A program made the translations under genes and the position numbers. Shown one piece after another: positions 18,406 through 30,657 of a stretch of 64,000 bases of DNA; positions within the stretch are counted from its first letter, which is position 1, and every line of letters begins with the position of its first letter. The DNA lies in assembly GCF_010093815.1 (NCBI RefSeq), contig NW_022985558.1:192640-256639 (forward strand). The letters are read 5' to 3'. A model generated the notes under the pieces. That model was given only the letters and a program-made list of their open reading frames with translations, searched no databases and was not told the DNA's origin. This DNA is from Pseudovirgaria hyperparasitica. Its lineage: Eukaryota; Ascomycota; Dothideomycetes; Acrospermales; Acrospermaceae.

Positions 18406-20601
18406 CTACCCCGTCTGCCTCGGCGACAACACCCCCTCCAACACCCCCTCAGCACCACCACCACCACCAACAACCTCCATCTCCTCCCTACAAGCCTTAA
18501 CCTCCCACTCCTCCGGACGCTCATCAACCCCATCCAACGCCTCACTACCCCCCCTACTCCGCGGCCCCTCCAGCATCTTCGCAAAGATAGACGGCTTCCT
18601 AGCCCCGCCGCGCTTAACATTAAGCCGCGATAACGACGACGGCGGCGGCGGCGGCGCAAACACAGAGCCACGCATCATCATACCCCCTGGCCTGCCCGCC
18701 TCCTTCTCCTTCTCCTTCTCCGCCGTCCGATCCGTCGAGCCAAGCTTCCGCCCGACGAAACCGCGACTCTGACGACTGACGCCGCTCTCGCCAGACGTGC
18801 CGGTAGCAACGGACTGAGTCGACCCGGTAGCAGACGTCGTCTGAGATCCGAACTTGCCCTTCTTGTTCTTCTTCTGCTTCCCGGCCAGTGCGGGCGAGAT
18901 CGCAGGCGTGGGAATGGAGAGCGTGAAGCCGGGCAGATTAGCCGTCAACTTCGCCCTAAACCTACCTGCTCCGGCCTCAAGCTTATGCTGTCGGGGCGTC
19001 GGGAGACCATCGTCGTCAGGCTCAGGGAAGAAAGACGGAGCGGGCTCGCTGCCCTCCTTTCTCTCCAGAAGATCCAGGAGGGGCTTGCCGGCATCGTGCT
19101 CGAGAGACTCGGCAGCCATACCCGGCGCGGACGACGCAGGCGGCGCAACAGACTCGTCCGAGAAGACCGCTTTGACATGCTCCGGCCCTTGCACACCACG
19201 CTTCTGCCGCAAGCGCTTATACTCGAGGTAATCATCCACCTCGTCCGCGAGCGGATGCCGCAGCACCTCATCCATATCCACCTCCTCATTCGGCTCGCGC
19301 TGGAACGTCACCTCGAAAACCAACACCGGCTCACCGTCATCCACCATCCCACCACCACCACCCCCCGTCCTCCGCACCGGCTTAATCGACCACCCGATAA
19401 CACGATGCCTAGACGAACGCCATCAGCAAACCCCTAACTACAAAAACCAAGCACTGCCTACAATCCATCATACCGAATCCCGACCTTGGGCGCCCACAGC
19501 GAATTCAGCGCATGCGAGCGCAACACGCGCACCGGCCACCGCGCCTTGGAATCCGCGCCCGTGAGCCGGAACCGGCCGCGATCGCGCGCGCCGCATCGGT
19601 AGGTAAATGTATGCGGCGACGAGCCCTCGACCTCCGAGTCGTCCTTGAGCACGACGGCGTAGGCGCCGTGCTCGTCGAAGCAGACGCCGCCGTCCGTGGT
19701 CTCGATGTCGATGATGCCGGCGTGGCAGGCGAACATGCCGTTGATCCACCACCTTTGCTCGGTCGGTCAGCTTCTTGTCCTGGCCTGGCCTGTACAGGGC
19801 CACGACGACGATGATAAGGACGACGATGACTCACGACCCCGGCACAAAGCCCAACCCGCCATGCTTCTTCGAGCGCGCAGGCAACAGCCGCTCCGGACAC
19901 GAAAAGCTCCACAGCTTCAGCAGGCCCTGTCTCGTATATCAGCCCCCTGTTTTCGCCCTCCCCTTTTCCTCTTTCTCCCCATCCCCTCCCCCCTCCCCTA
20001 AAAGTAAAGTAAAAAAAAGAAAAAGACTCACAGCCCTCGCCAAATCCCCCGTCCCCGCAACCCCAACCAACCTCCCCCCAACCCCAAACAAAAACGGCCT
20101 CAACGCATCCAGCCTCCCGAACCGCGCCTCCCAAACCCCCACAAGCCCATCACATTCATCCGCCAACTTGCCCGGCCAGCGCGTCGCCTTGCCTGCGATT
20201 TCCATGACGGCGAAGTGCAGGCGTGAGGAGCGGAGGGTTGAGGCTGTTATTTCGGCTGTTGGTGCTGTTACTCCGCCTACTGTTCCAGCTCCGCCGCCTG
20301 CGGTTGTAGTTGTAGGCAAGCAGGACCCATCAGCACGCACCCGCACAAACAAGTCGTGTAGTGTGAGGACGTCGTCCGGGTGGAGTACGTCGGGCCCCTC
20401 GCGCGCGACGAGCGGGTCGAGGTCGTTGCGGATCCAGGAGGCGACGAGGCGGAGGTGGTGTTTTGAGAGGGGGATGGGGGAGAGGGCGGAGAGGGAGGGG
20501 GGCAGGGTTGGGGGGCGGGGGTTGTGGCGGGTGTTGGTTGTGGTGCTGGATGTGAGAGGGAGAGGGGGGCGTTTGTGAGGGTGGGTTGTTGTCCAGGGCA
20601 T
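18406..20601 (-). CDS. SRA-YDG domain protein (putative modified-DNA reader)
   Basis: Four exons: 20601-20032, 19926-19835, 19752-19462 and 19408-18406, with introns of 105, 82 and 53 bases; 651 residues. The N-terminal 190 residues include a conserved-looking helical part (PLSKHHLRLVASWIRNDLDP, then LHFAVMEIAGKATRWPGKLA). The SRA-YDG fold spans about residues 205-330. It contains GGLGFVPGSWWINGMFACHA (restored by splicing), then the HAGIIDIETTDGGVCFDEHG, YAVVLKDD and FTYRCGARDRGRFRLTGADS blocks, and PVRVLRSH. The signature VGIRYDGLHRVIGWS crosses the last intron. SRA domains flip and bind 5-methylcytosine or hemimethylated CpG in UHRF1 and plant SUVH proteins. No RING, SET or nuclease domain is visible here. 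The C-terminal 300 residues are disordered with several basic patches. A nuclear chromatin role is inferred. Confidence 0.8.
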
Positions 20602-21111
20602 TGTTTTGGAGTGTGTTTTGTGGTTTGTGGTTGGTGTGGGATGGTTGGGGAGAGGGTGTGGTGGGTTGTTGGATCTGAGGATGGAGTGTTTGTGTTTGTC
20701 CTGTTTTGTTATTGCCGACGTATTCACTCTCGCCTTGACGCTACCTGCCTGCCTACCTTCTTACCCATCACTCCCTTCCCACCCACGACTTCCTCCGTAC
20801 GAAGCCCGCATATAAGCAAGTTGGTCAGTAAGTAGCCAGTCGCGAGACAAGTACAGGTAGAAGACCAGAGCAGTAGCAGAGGAGTGTCAAGGGGAAAGCG
20901 CCATCCATCAAGCACCATCCATCAAGCGCCACCCATCGAGAACCCCTATAGGATACAGATATGGTCAACGAGCAATGACGATAGAATAATAATAATAGAA
21001 TCATTAGGCCGAGACGGAATAATCCCCCCCCCCCCGTATATCAACGCGAATCGAGTACATATATATACGTAGAAAAGCACCACCCATCAACACACACAAA
21101 CCAACGACTAA
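20602..21111. other. Intergenic between two minus-strand genes
   Basis: Promoter of the SRA-YDG gene at the right-hand side of its start, then the 3' flank of the choline kinase gene. A 12-base C homopolymer lies at about 21026. Repeated CCATCAAGC(G/A)CC words occur near 20903-20935. No gene. Confidence 0.45.
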
Positions 21112-23958
21112 TCAGTACCGCACAAACTTGACCCGTCCCCGTATACCCACCGGCAAATCATCCACATCCACCAGGCCCAGCGAGACGGCGTCGCCCCAGA
21201 AGAACAGGGCGCGGTCGTGTGCGTAGGCGAGGTAGTCGAATTCCTCCTCTTCTTCTTCTTCTTCTTCTTCTTCTTCTTCTGCTTCGTCGTCTTCCCCTTT
21301 TTCGTCTCCGTCCACCTCTACGTCCTGTACGTCTCCTTGCTTTCCCTGTTCTCCGCCATCACGCCCACGCTCATTCCCATCCAGCGTCGCCGTGTCTCTC
21401 TCACCACCACCACCACCACCATCCACACCAGCCACACTCTTCCCTTCCCTCTGCCCCTCCGGCAACCCCGGCACCTTGGCCTGCACCACACCCCACGCAA
21501 CCCACTGCGCCGAGTTCGCAAGGCGCCACACGCGCGTCTCGGCCATCAGCCGCTGCACCTCCTCCTCGGTGCGCGCCTCCATTTCGGCGTCTTCCTTGGC
21601 GACGGTATCCTTGCTGGTCATGTCCTTGAAGGTGCGGGAATCAGGGCTCTGCGCGGGCAGGGAAGGAGGAGCGCGGGAGTCGAGCATAAAGGCTGATATG
21701 ATACTGCTAGCCGACGACTGGGTGTGCGGCACAGCACCATTGGCACCAGCAGACGCAGACGCAGACGGATACGACGACGAACGGGCAGCAAGCAGGGGCG
21801 TAGGCGGCGTGCTGACGCTCGAAAAGGCCGGGCGGTGCAGGACGTACGCGCGGATAAAGCGGTGCTGCTCGGGCGGAGAGGGGTAAGCGGCCGTGTTGAC
21901 GGCATGTGCGGCGTCCGGGTCGTGGTAGTTGTAGCACCACTCGGTGAAGTGGTTTGCAAACTCGAGCCCGGGCAGGTTTGCGTTTGCGTATTCAAAGTCG
22001 ATGACGACGAGTTGTTTGTGGACGTTTGCGGGGAGGAGGAGCGGGGACTCGCCCGAGGGGGTCATGCGGAGGATGTTGCCGTATTGTGTCTGTTGGGAGG
22101 CATGTTAGTTGTCTGGTTTACGGATCCTGCAAATTCATCTTATGACGACCTACATCGTTGTGGGCAAAGACCAGCCGTTGCTTGAGCTTCTCCGCGCCCC
22201 CGTACTGCTCGTCCAGCCAGGTCCGATACTTGTCCACCGTCCGTCGGAATGTCGCCCACGGCACACCACAGACGTAGCCGCGTGTCTTCCAGGCCTCCCC
22301 CTTACTCGAGCCGCCGCCCACGCCATCTGCCCTCTCAACAGCAGCAACAGCATCGACCTGGCCGTCCAGCCAGGTCACGACCTGCTCGCATCGGTCCACC
22401 CACTTGTCCCAATTCCTCCATACAAACGGCCCGTCCTCGCGCTCCTGGGGCAGCAGATCAATCCCCTCGTGCAGCTCACGCATCCGCTTCGCAATCTGTC
22501 TGGACGTCTCCGGGATGCGCAGGTCACGCGGCGTGAGCGGCTCAGCATGGAGGAACTCCTCGAAGCGGCCGTTGATGAACGTGCCCAGCAGACGGGGCCC
22601 GATGCGTTTGCGCGCGAGACGGCGGAGGATCTGCAGCTCAGACTCGCGGTCGATCAGATGCTCGACTTGCGGGCCGTAGATGCGGAGGAGGAGTTTGCTG
22701 GATTGATGTTCCGTTAGTGGCACGGGCGGGGATTGTGTACTGGCAACAAACTTACGGAGGGGGTTTCTGCGGCTGCGGCACGGGTACGCCGTCTTTGACA
22801 TCAGCCGCCTCGGGTACCTGTGGCAGCTCTTTTGGTGGACTGACAACATACACGGCGTTTGTCAAGGCACCACTCAGCCGACACACCTCAATCTCGTCGG
22901 AAAGCTCGCGTGGCACCTTTCTCCAGCCCTTGAGTCGCAGGGTGTGGGTCAAGCGGACAATCTCGGACTTGAACGTCGTCCACGCCTGGCGATCGCGCTC
23001 TTTGGTGGTGGCAGTGCTGGCGCGTCGGGCGTCTGCAGCTGCAGGTTCGCTCTGACCGCCAGAGTAGGCCATCGTCTTGGAGTTGTCGAGAATGACGTCC
23101 GCGGTGGGCACATGGGGCTCGGAGTCGATAGTCTCTGTATCCGACGAGGCCAGATGAGATCTGCGGCGCGACTTGCTGAAGGAACCGGATCTTTTGTGAA
23201 GCACGCTGAGCGGGTTCCTGCGACTCTGGCCATGGCGCTGACTCTTCTCCGCCAGCATTGCCTTTTCCAGAATGGCCGTCAAGCTCTCGAGCGCGGCGGA
23301 GCCTTCGTCGGAGCTGTCAGAGTCGCGGCGCTCTCCTGACCCTGCTCGTTCACTTTCCCGCCGAACAGCATCTTCCGCCTCCACCACCGCCGCCAACTTC
23401 CGCGCCTTTCTCGCCGCCCTCCTCGCACTCCGCCGCTCCCTCTCCAGCCTCACCCAAGCACTGACCTGCGCAACAACACCATGCTCCCCCTGAGCGCCCG
23501 TCTGGCCACCGCTCTCGAGCCGGTCCGACGACGAGACATGAGGATACTCCTCGGTCGAGGGATTCAGAGCACCCCCAGCAGCTTTCTCCAGCGAAGGACG
23601 GGAGCCATGGCGACGTTTTCCAGCCAAGGAGGCGGGGAAAGGCCTGCTCTTAGAGGCGCCGTCGAGCTCGAGCGGGTCTTCAGTCGTGGTGGGATCCTTG
23701 TGGGCGCCGATAATTAAGGGCGAGATGCGCTCTGACTCGGCGATGGAGACGCCTAGGCGGAAGAGCATGTGGTGAGTATTGGGCGTGGTACATATGTATA
23801 CATATATACAGACACACTTTGAAGAAAGAAACAGAGAAAGCAAAGAATGTACAGCACAGAACGGAAGTATCAAACTTACATTTCACAGCCTTGTTCCGCG
23901 GCGAGCACGAGGCATTATTACTGTTGCTGTTGTTCGTGTTGTTGATATCGTCGGCCAT
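21112..23958 (-). CDS. Choline/ethanolamine kinase
   Basis: Four exons: 23958-23880, 23752-22756, 22697-22154 and 22089-21112; introns of 127, 58 and 64 bases. The product is 865 residues. The kinase core starts about residue 290 with VCRLSGALTNAVYVV and KLLLRIYGPQVEHLIDRESE. The catalytic motif FAHNDTQYGNILRM is restored at the third splice junction (Asp540) and VIDFEYANANLPGLEFANHF supplies the metal-binding Asp. ATP-dependent phosphorylation of choline or ethanolamine is the first step of the Kennedy pathway in the cytosol. Oddities are a 280-residue charged N-terminal extension and a 120-residue insertion after the FIRAYVL helix. The insertion includes a run of about 14 Glu (a TTC repeat at 21247-21282 on the plus strand) before the conserved end DYLAYAHDRALFFWGDAVSL. 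Choline versus ethanolamine preference cannot be told. Confidence 0.9.
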
Positions 23959-24729
23959 GATTGAACGAGGGGCTTCCGTGGGGAGGGGAATGTGACAGCA
24001 AACAGCGCCCGGTGAGAGTAAAGTGTAACGATGGATAGATATCCAAACCGGAACGAGAAGACACGCACAGAAAACAATCAAGTTTGTCCCTCGATACTAG
24101 CTACTGTATGATAAAGTAAGACGCGAGTTCTGTAGCAAGCAGTAAGTAAAAGAAGAGCAGTACAATGAAGTCCAGTCGGTCCAGTCCAGTCTTATCTATA
24201 CCAGGCCATGTTAGCATTATCTGGACAACAAAGAAGCGGAATAACACCACAAGTCGGCATGACAGCTTACCTTTGCCTTGCCTGCGCAAATACACGTATT
24301 GTTTGATATAAACGCGTGGAGTTGATCAGTTGTTGGACAGTAAGAAAGAAGGGGAGGCGATGTCCGGACACTAATTATTCCTGCAGTAATAAGTTGGTAG
24401 CAAGGTGGGAGGAATGGGTGTGCAGGATTGGGTGCCTTAGGCATCCACGATTGGTGTCATACGTGTGTTGCATCCATGTGAAGATATTGTAGTACGGCGA
24501 TACAGAAATACAGAAGATGTACATGTAATTATTCTACGAGGGCATTTGCTTTTCCCAGTTCATAATGTCGTGCCAGTCAGTCACCCGCAGAAACGCCATG
24601 CTCTATAACCCCCCCCCCCCAAACTGCCCGCCATCAAGACAATGGCAGTTCCCCGTCATTATATATGTATGTATACTACAGAGAGACGTGTTTTGTGTCC
24701 AGCATGTCAGGCATGTCAGGCATGTCACG
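23959..24729. other. Intergenic upstream of choline kinase
   Basis: Contains the choline kinase promoter and the 3' flank of the transporter gene. A repeated CAGTCCAGTC-like word lies near 24170-24190 and a C homopolymer at about 24609-24620. A direct repeat of CATGTCAGG lies just after the transporter stop. No gene. Confidence 0.45.
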
Positions 24730-26605
24730 CTAGCGCGTCGCCCATTCGACCGTCTCGAGCGCCAGCATGACGAGAACGAGTGTCGATGGCAGGATCCACA
24801 CGACATAGCTCTGGAAGAGCAGCCTCGACATTGCGCCCATGTACACGTTGTTGATCTGGCAAATCTGGGCCAGCTGCAGCGCACTGGGTGCTCCGGTGAG
24901 GAGGAAACAGACAATGATGAAAATCTTGTCGTCCACGATGCTGACGGGTATATACTTGGCCGTCAGTGCCAGTAACGGAGCCATGACCAGTGTCGGCAAC
25001 ACCATGCGGCAGACAATGCTGGCAATCAAGATGTTCCGCTCGACCTTGGGATCCTCCATGCTATCCCGGTCCTCTTTGGGGAGGGTGTTGCGAGCCAGAT
25101 TGGCTCCAAGAACTACAAGGATCAACGGAACGGCCACGCCGCCGCTCTGTCCAATGGCTCGAGTGACGGAATTCTCGACAAAGGTGCCCTTGTCAAAAAA
25201 GAGGTGTTGCAGCGGCGTGATGGAGGCAACGACGATAGCGGCCAACATGGCCCAGAGCGGTGGGTTCATAAACGACCACAGTCCCTTGACGAAAGCAGCA
25301 ATGTAGCCATAGATGTGGGTCAGCAGACTTTGGACCGGTTGAGGCAGGCTGCTAAACACTGCGTGCGCACCTCTCGATACAGCCCGTGCTGCCGAGTCTT
25401 TGGACTCTGCTGCACTTCTCTTGATCTGTGCCCACTTCCCTCTGATGCCTCCAAACGACTCGTCGTCTGATTCGTCTGCAGGTCGGGGGAAAGACGTAAT
25501 GTGGCCGGTAGAGCGATGCCTGGCGTGTTCGCCCCGGCCAGCCATGTTGCCTGGGCCCTTTGCAACGACGTTTCCATTCGCAGGCGTAGGCACGACGTCA
25601 TGCGCATTGTAAGCACTGGACGCAGAGCTAGATGTCGAAGTCGAAGTCGAAGTCGAAGAGTCGTACTGGCCGACTTTGCGAGGCGTAGCCGTGCCAGACT
25701 CGTAGTCGGAGTGGAAAGACTCGCCCAAAGGCGGACAGTCGTCTTCCTCCTCGACGTCGATAAGATTGCCATACGAGTCCGAGTAGGCAGCACCCTCAAT
25801 CCTGGCATACTCTCCTTGATCCTCGTCGGGGTATTCACTTTCAGGCTTCAACAGGACGTTGTAGCCCCATGACCAGCGGAGGAGCTGACCGAGTTGTTGA
25901 AATATCAAGAGGTAGAGAATCCCGCGCGCCGCAACCTCGTCATCGTTGTCACCGGGTACTTTGTCCCAATGCAGTCCTTGCAATGTCTTGGATAGGGATA
26001 TTACGAGCGAGATGGGTAGCGAATTCGAGTTTCCAAAGACCTGGTATGTGCGTTAGAGACGGTGTAAGTAAGTAGCAGAGTGATGGGAAGCTTACTGCCA
26101 TGGCTATGACGAAATTCTGGGCACGGATCTTGAAGCCAAACAGCCTGGAGACTATGCGTGCACAGACGTATGAGATGAAGGTTTGGACTAGAAAGATGAG
26201 AGGAATGATGGCCAGGTCGACCAGCTTGTCTGCGGTGAGCTGTGAGGCTAGTTTGTGGAAGACTGGGTCTGGTTAGAGTGCTGAATACTAGATGTCTACT
26301 CCCATGGACACAGACTTACTCAGACATGGAGTGAAGAGCTGTACGTTTAGATTCGCGACGAATTTCTGTGCTTCAGCGTCGAACATGCCCTGTCGAGCAA
26401 TAATGTAGCCAGGCAGACTGACGCAGACAACCTCAAGCACAGCCTCGAAGACCAGGAGAGTGAGATGGCCGAGGTCAGGATGTTGCGAATGGAGCGGGAG
26501 CTTGTTCTTGAAGGCTTCCAGCATTCCAGACGCATCGACCATGGAGACAAAGTCCGGCGAGGACTCGATGGAGTTGAGACGGTATGAACGGGGAGCGAGA
26601 GGCAT
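24730..26605 (-). CDS. Auxin-efflux-carrier family (PIN-like) membrane transporter
   Basis: Three exons: 26605-26320, 26262-26096 and 26040-24730, introns of 57 and 55 bases; 587 residues. About five N-terminal membrane helices are present, including HLTLLVFEAVLEVVCVSLPG (about 47-66) and NLNVQLFTPCLIFHKLASQL, where splicing restores the family's first crossover. Conserved FVIAMAVFGNSNSLPISLVI follows with the Asn-Ser-Asn pattern. A hydrophilic, Ser/Asp-rich central loop of about 220 residues comes next. It is followed by five more helices starting NPPLWAMLAAIVVASITPL, with a second crossover in FIIVCFLLTGAPSALQLAQI. The twofold 5+5 layout is diagnostic of Pfam Mem_trans. The closest yeast relatives are ECM3 and YNL095C, of unclear substrate; an ER or plasma-membrane location is inferred. 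The ATG at 26605 gives the normal N terminus, although the frame is open further upstream. Confidence 0.9.
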
Positions 26606-28291
26606 GATGGGAGGTAGGTGTGTATATGAGTAGGTGGTAAGCGTTGAGGAGCAGCGAGGTGATATGAGGCCTGGAGGTAGTGAGGCGTCACGGCGTGAAG
26701 CTGATGATGGGAGTAGAGGCGAAAGCAGGAATTGAGGAAGACGAGAAAGGCGAATGATCAAGTCATGCTGGCGGTAGTACGAGGGCAGAGTGAGTGAAGG
26801 GTGTGAATCGGAGAAAGAGAGAGAGTGAGAGAGATATGTGAAGTGATTTGACCGGACAAAGAGAAGATAGCAAGTTGCAAGTTCGGGCGAGAGAGTTGGC
26901 AGCGAGGGTGCGACGGGTGTTTGATGGCGTGCTACATGCTGTGTTGTGCGCGGAATGGGATGTAACATACTGCGGACATCGGGTCTAGGCAAGGCTGGGC
27001 TGATGCAAATAGGGTGCTTGGCGAGGTGACTACTGCTGCAAGTCTCGCGGTAATTACTATTATTACTGCGCAGTGCTGGAAGATAAGAAGAGTGTACTAT
27101 ATAAATTATCATGAATGACATGAATAAAGCATACTCATGTCTTGTAGTGTGAGGAGTGTATCTAGACAGCGATATAAACGAGTGTGTTGTGTTGTCGTGT
27201 ACTGTGTTGGATAGATAGAAGCGATGTATTATCGAGTGGAGGTTGTACGTAGGAGTGAGTGAGTGACCTGCTGGTTGATGCCTTGGTGCCTTGATGCCTA
27301 AGATTATTGATGCCTGAGGTGTCCAGCATCGTCACCAAACGGTCCAGATCTTTCTCGCGTGTGAGTCGGTTAAAGTTGCTCTTGCGACTGTGGCGAGTGC
27401 TGCTGCTACTGCTGTGGCGGTGCTGCAGAGGGGCATGTGTGGCTCACTCAAACTGTGGCTGCAACTGTGGCTCCAACTGTGGCTGCACACGTGTTTGTGT
27501 GATGAAGATGGCATTCCCTCCACTCTCTCACAATCGAATCGTCGATGATGCGGATGCTGATGGCGATGTTGATGGCGACGGCGATGGCGATGCGTGTCAG
27601 CTTGCATGCGAGACACATTCAAGTCGCATGAACCTGAACTGCAACACACTCGACCATTTTCCCCATGTTCGTCTACGAAGCCTGTTTTGGGTCACGTTCT
27701 TCTCATCTTTGAGTCGAGCGTATGAGCTCGTCGTCCCCTCTCCACCTGTGTGTGTTTTCCCCATCCTCCTTCATCCTCTTCACTCACACTCTCACATATA
27801 CATACACGCACACACACACTCTCTCTCTCTCTCTCTCTCTTACTACTCACTCACTCCACTAATCTATACTCACAACTCCTGTCTACCGGCTCCACCACCA
27901 ATCCCACTAACATTCCCCCGGCCTAGACGACACACTATTATCGCCCGATCCTCTCTTTCACCGGCTCTTCTGCCCCTCAGTCCCTCTCCTCGATTCCTCC
28001 CATTCCACTCGCGCCAGGTGTGTATAGCAGACCTCTACCAACACATTCTCTCCTCACTCACTAATTACGCTGCCAGTCTACAATACCCCGCTCAGCTCCT
28101 CCGCTAATTACCTTCCCACTCACTACGAGCCCGCATTCCACCGGTCCACCCTCCCTCCACAGACAGCCTCGTCGAGAAGGCCTTCGAAACACTATATTCA
28201 TTACCACCCACACACTCTCTCCAACACCTTAGCACCTCCTCTGCCACCGTCAGCCGTGTCTGCTGCGTGAGCGGCAGCTTGCCTGGCCATA
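26606..28291. other. Long divergent intergenic region before PBS2
   Basis: Holds the promoters and leaders of the transporter (minus) and PBS2 (plus). There is a (CT)n run near 27818-27840, a GATGGCGATG-type repeat near 27550-27592 and a GGCTGCAACTGTGGC-type repeat near 27445-27485. An 801-base open frame at 27307-28107 is low complexity and matches no family. The long CT-rich stretch before the ATG fits a long PBS2 5' leader. Confidence 0.5.
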
Positions 28292-30657
28292 ATGTCTGCA
28301 ACTACTCCTGACTCTGACGTGCCATCGTCGCCGGCCGAGTCTTCCGCCAGCGAGACTACCTCTCCCTTCGTCGAGTCGCCTCTATCCCCCAATCCTGCCT
28401 CTCCCTTCGTGCCCGCCCCAGCAAGTCACCTCGATCGGCCTCATAGCGCTGGCCGCGCCGTCTCTGCTGCTGCCTCCATGACTCCTTCCAGTCACCCTCT
28501 GGGTGCCGTGAACGCCGCTAGACGGCCACCTCCAATCTCGAGTAGGGGCACCGGTCTACAGAACATGCCGCAAGACATCCTGGCACGCCTTGATGCTGTC
28601 CGCAATCGTACTGGTCCTGGACCGGCGAGAGGGCCAGGAACACCAGGCTCGTTAAACAGTCCTGCACTATCCTCTCCGGCTGCAGGCGGTCCCGGAGGTA
28701 TTCCCACAAACTTCAAATTGCCAATCGGCATGTCAAGACCAACTGCGCCGAATTTCCAGTCGGCTCCAGCTGTACCGAACCTGCGATTAGGTGGCAACAA
28801 GCCTTCACTGGCGGATCGAAGAGGAGGACTCAAGCTTCCGGGCGGCCTGCCTGGCTCTGGTCCGCCTACTCCAGGCGGTGCTGGTCCCGTTGGAGGTAGA
28901 AAGGGACCTGGTCTGAAGTTGTCCCAGATGAATGGTGGCGAGCAGCCCGAACAGTCAGGAGGCCGCTCCAACGATCTCAAGAACTTTTCACAATTCATTG
29001 ACGTCAAGTCTGGCAGTCTGAACTTCAAGGGCAAGGCTGTGCTGAACGCCGAGGGCGTCAAGTTTGCCGGTGGCACTCAGTTCAACATCTCGCTGGACGA
29101 GGTGGATACGCTGGATGAGCTGGGAAAGGGCAACTACGGCACAGTCTACAAGGTGCGACACAGCCGGCCAAAGTTTAGGAGACCGGGGCTTGGACTGGCA
29201 GGAAACAAGCCTCTTCCGACAGATCAACAGCCTGTCCCACCGTCCCCGACGACGACGACGACCAAGACCGGCGAGCTCGACTCGGGGGACAGTGCAGCTT
29301 CGGCAAAGGCCACAGCCGGCACTACTGGAGTCATAATGGCGATGAAGGAGCTTCGACTGGAACTGGACGATGCCAAGTTTGCCGCCATCATCATGGAATT
29401 GGACGTCCTGCATCGCTGCGTATCCCCGTACATTATCGACTTTTATGGCGCCTTCTTCCAAGAGGGTGCGGTGTACATCTGCATCGAGTTCATGGACGGT
29501 GGCTCAGTCGACAAGATTTACCATGACGGTGTGCCCGAGAATATATTACGGAAGATTGCGTACGCAGTGACGAAAGGACTGAAGTTTCTGAAAGAGGACC
29601 ACAACATCATCCATCGAGACGTCAAGCCGACAAACATTCTGGTCAACACAAAAGGACACATCAAGATTTGCGACTTTGGTGTCAGCGGCAACCTGGTGGC
29701 GAGCATTGCAAGAACAAACATTGGCTGTCAGAGCTACATGGCGCCCGAGCGAATATCGTCGGGCGGCATTGCACAGGCAGGCGCAAACCCGGGCGGCGGC
29801 ACGTACAGCGTGCAGAGCGACATTTGGAGTCTGGGCCTGACGATCATCGAGTGTGCTCTGGGCGCCTATCCCTATCCCCCTGAAACGTACAATAACATTT
29901 TTAGCCAACTCAGCGTAAGTCTTTTTTTCTCTCTCTCTCTCCCACTTGTGCCCGTGTGCCACCATCCATTCGTCTTTTTTTTGGTGTGAGCATGCTTATC
30001 AAACCCACCATCGCATCACAGGCCATTGTGGATGGGGAACCGCCAGACCTTCCTGCCGAAGGCTTCTCTGAAGCAGCAAAAAACTTTGTCAGGGGCTGTC
30101 TCAACAAGATCCCCAACCTACGACCCACCTACGCCATGCTCCTCCAGCACGCCTGGCTCGCCCCGCTCGACAAGCCTGCTACCATTACCGAAGCGGACGA
30201 GGAGGCAGAACATCTCGCCGAAGATGGCACCACCACCACCACCACCACCACCACCACCACCACCACCATGACCACCGCTCCTTCATCAGAGCCCACCGCC
30301 ACAAATGACACCACTTCCGAGTCAAACGCCGCCGCAGATGACACCACCACCACCACCGCTCCCGAGTCAAACGCCGCCGTAGACGACACCACTCCCGAGT
30401 CAGACGCCGCCCCACATGCCGGCGCCATGGAAGATGCCGATGTGTTGGACAAGGAAGTCGCAGATTGGGTCAAGGAGTGCCTCGAACGCAAGAAGAATGG
30501 CACGCTAGGCAAGAATAACCCAAAGAGCAAGGAGAAGCCCGCCCTGCACGCGGCACCACTTGACGCGGTGGGCAGCCCTGACGAGGCGGTGGTGGTCAAT
30601 GGCAGCGCAACGACGACAACAACAACGACGACGACGACGACGGACACTACTACCTGA
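28292..30657 (+). CDS. PBS2: MAP kinase kinase Pbs2 (HOG pathway)
   Basis: Two exons: 28292-29914 and 30022-30657, with a 107-base phase-0 intron inside the kinase domain; 752 residues. The first 270 residues are Pro/Ser-rich and include the fungal Pbs2 helix NMPQDILARLDAVRNRTGP. The kinase domain starts at about 274 (LDELGKGNYGTVYKVRH). Lys352 lies in IMAMKEL and the catalytic Asp443 in IHRDVKPTNIL. Activation residues are Ser471 and Thr475 in LVASIARTNIGCQSYMAPER, the S-x3-T spacing of MAPKKs. SGGIAQAGANPGGGTYSVQSD and the spliced NIFSQLSAIVDGEPPDLPAE identify Pbs2. About 55 residues are inserted between the Gly loop and Lys352, including a Thr run. The C-terminal tail carries long Thr runs from (ACC)n repeats. 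Pbs2 is the cytosolic scaffold kinase that phosphorylates Hog1 under osmotic and fungicide stress. Confidence 0.93.

Noticed and set aside
27307-28107. 801-base open frame upstream of PBS2
   Set aside because: Low-complexity and CT-rich with no family match. It fits the PBS2 promoter and leader better.
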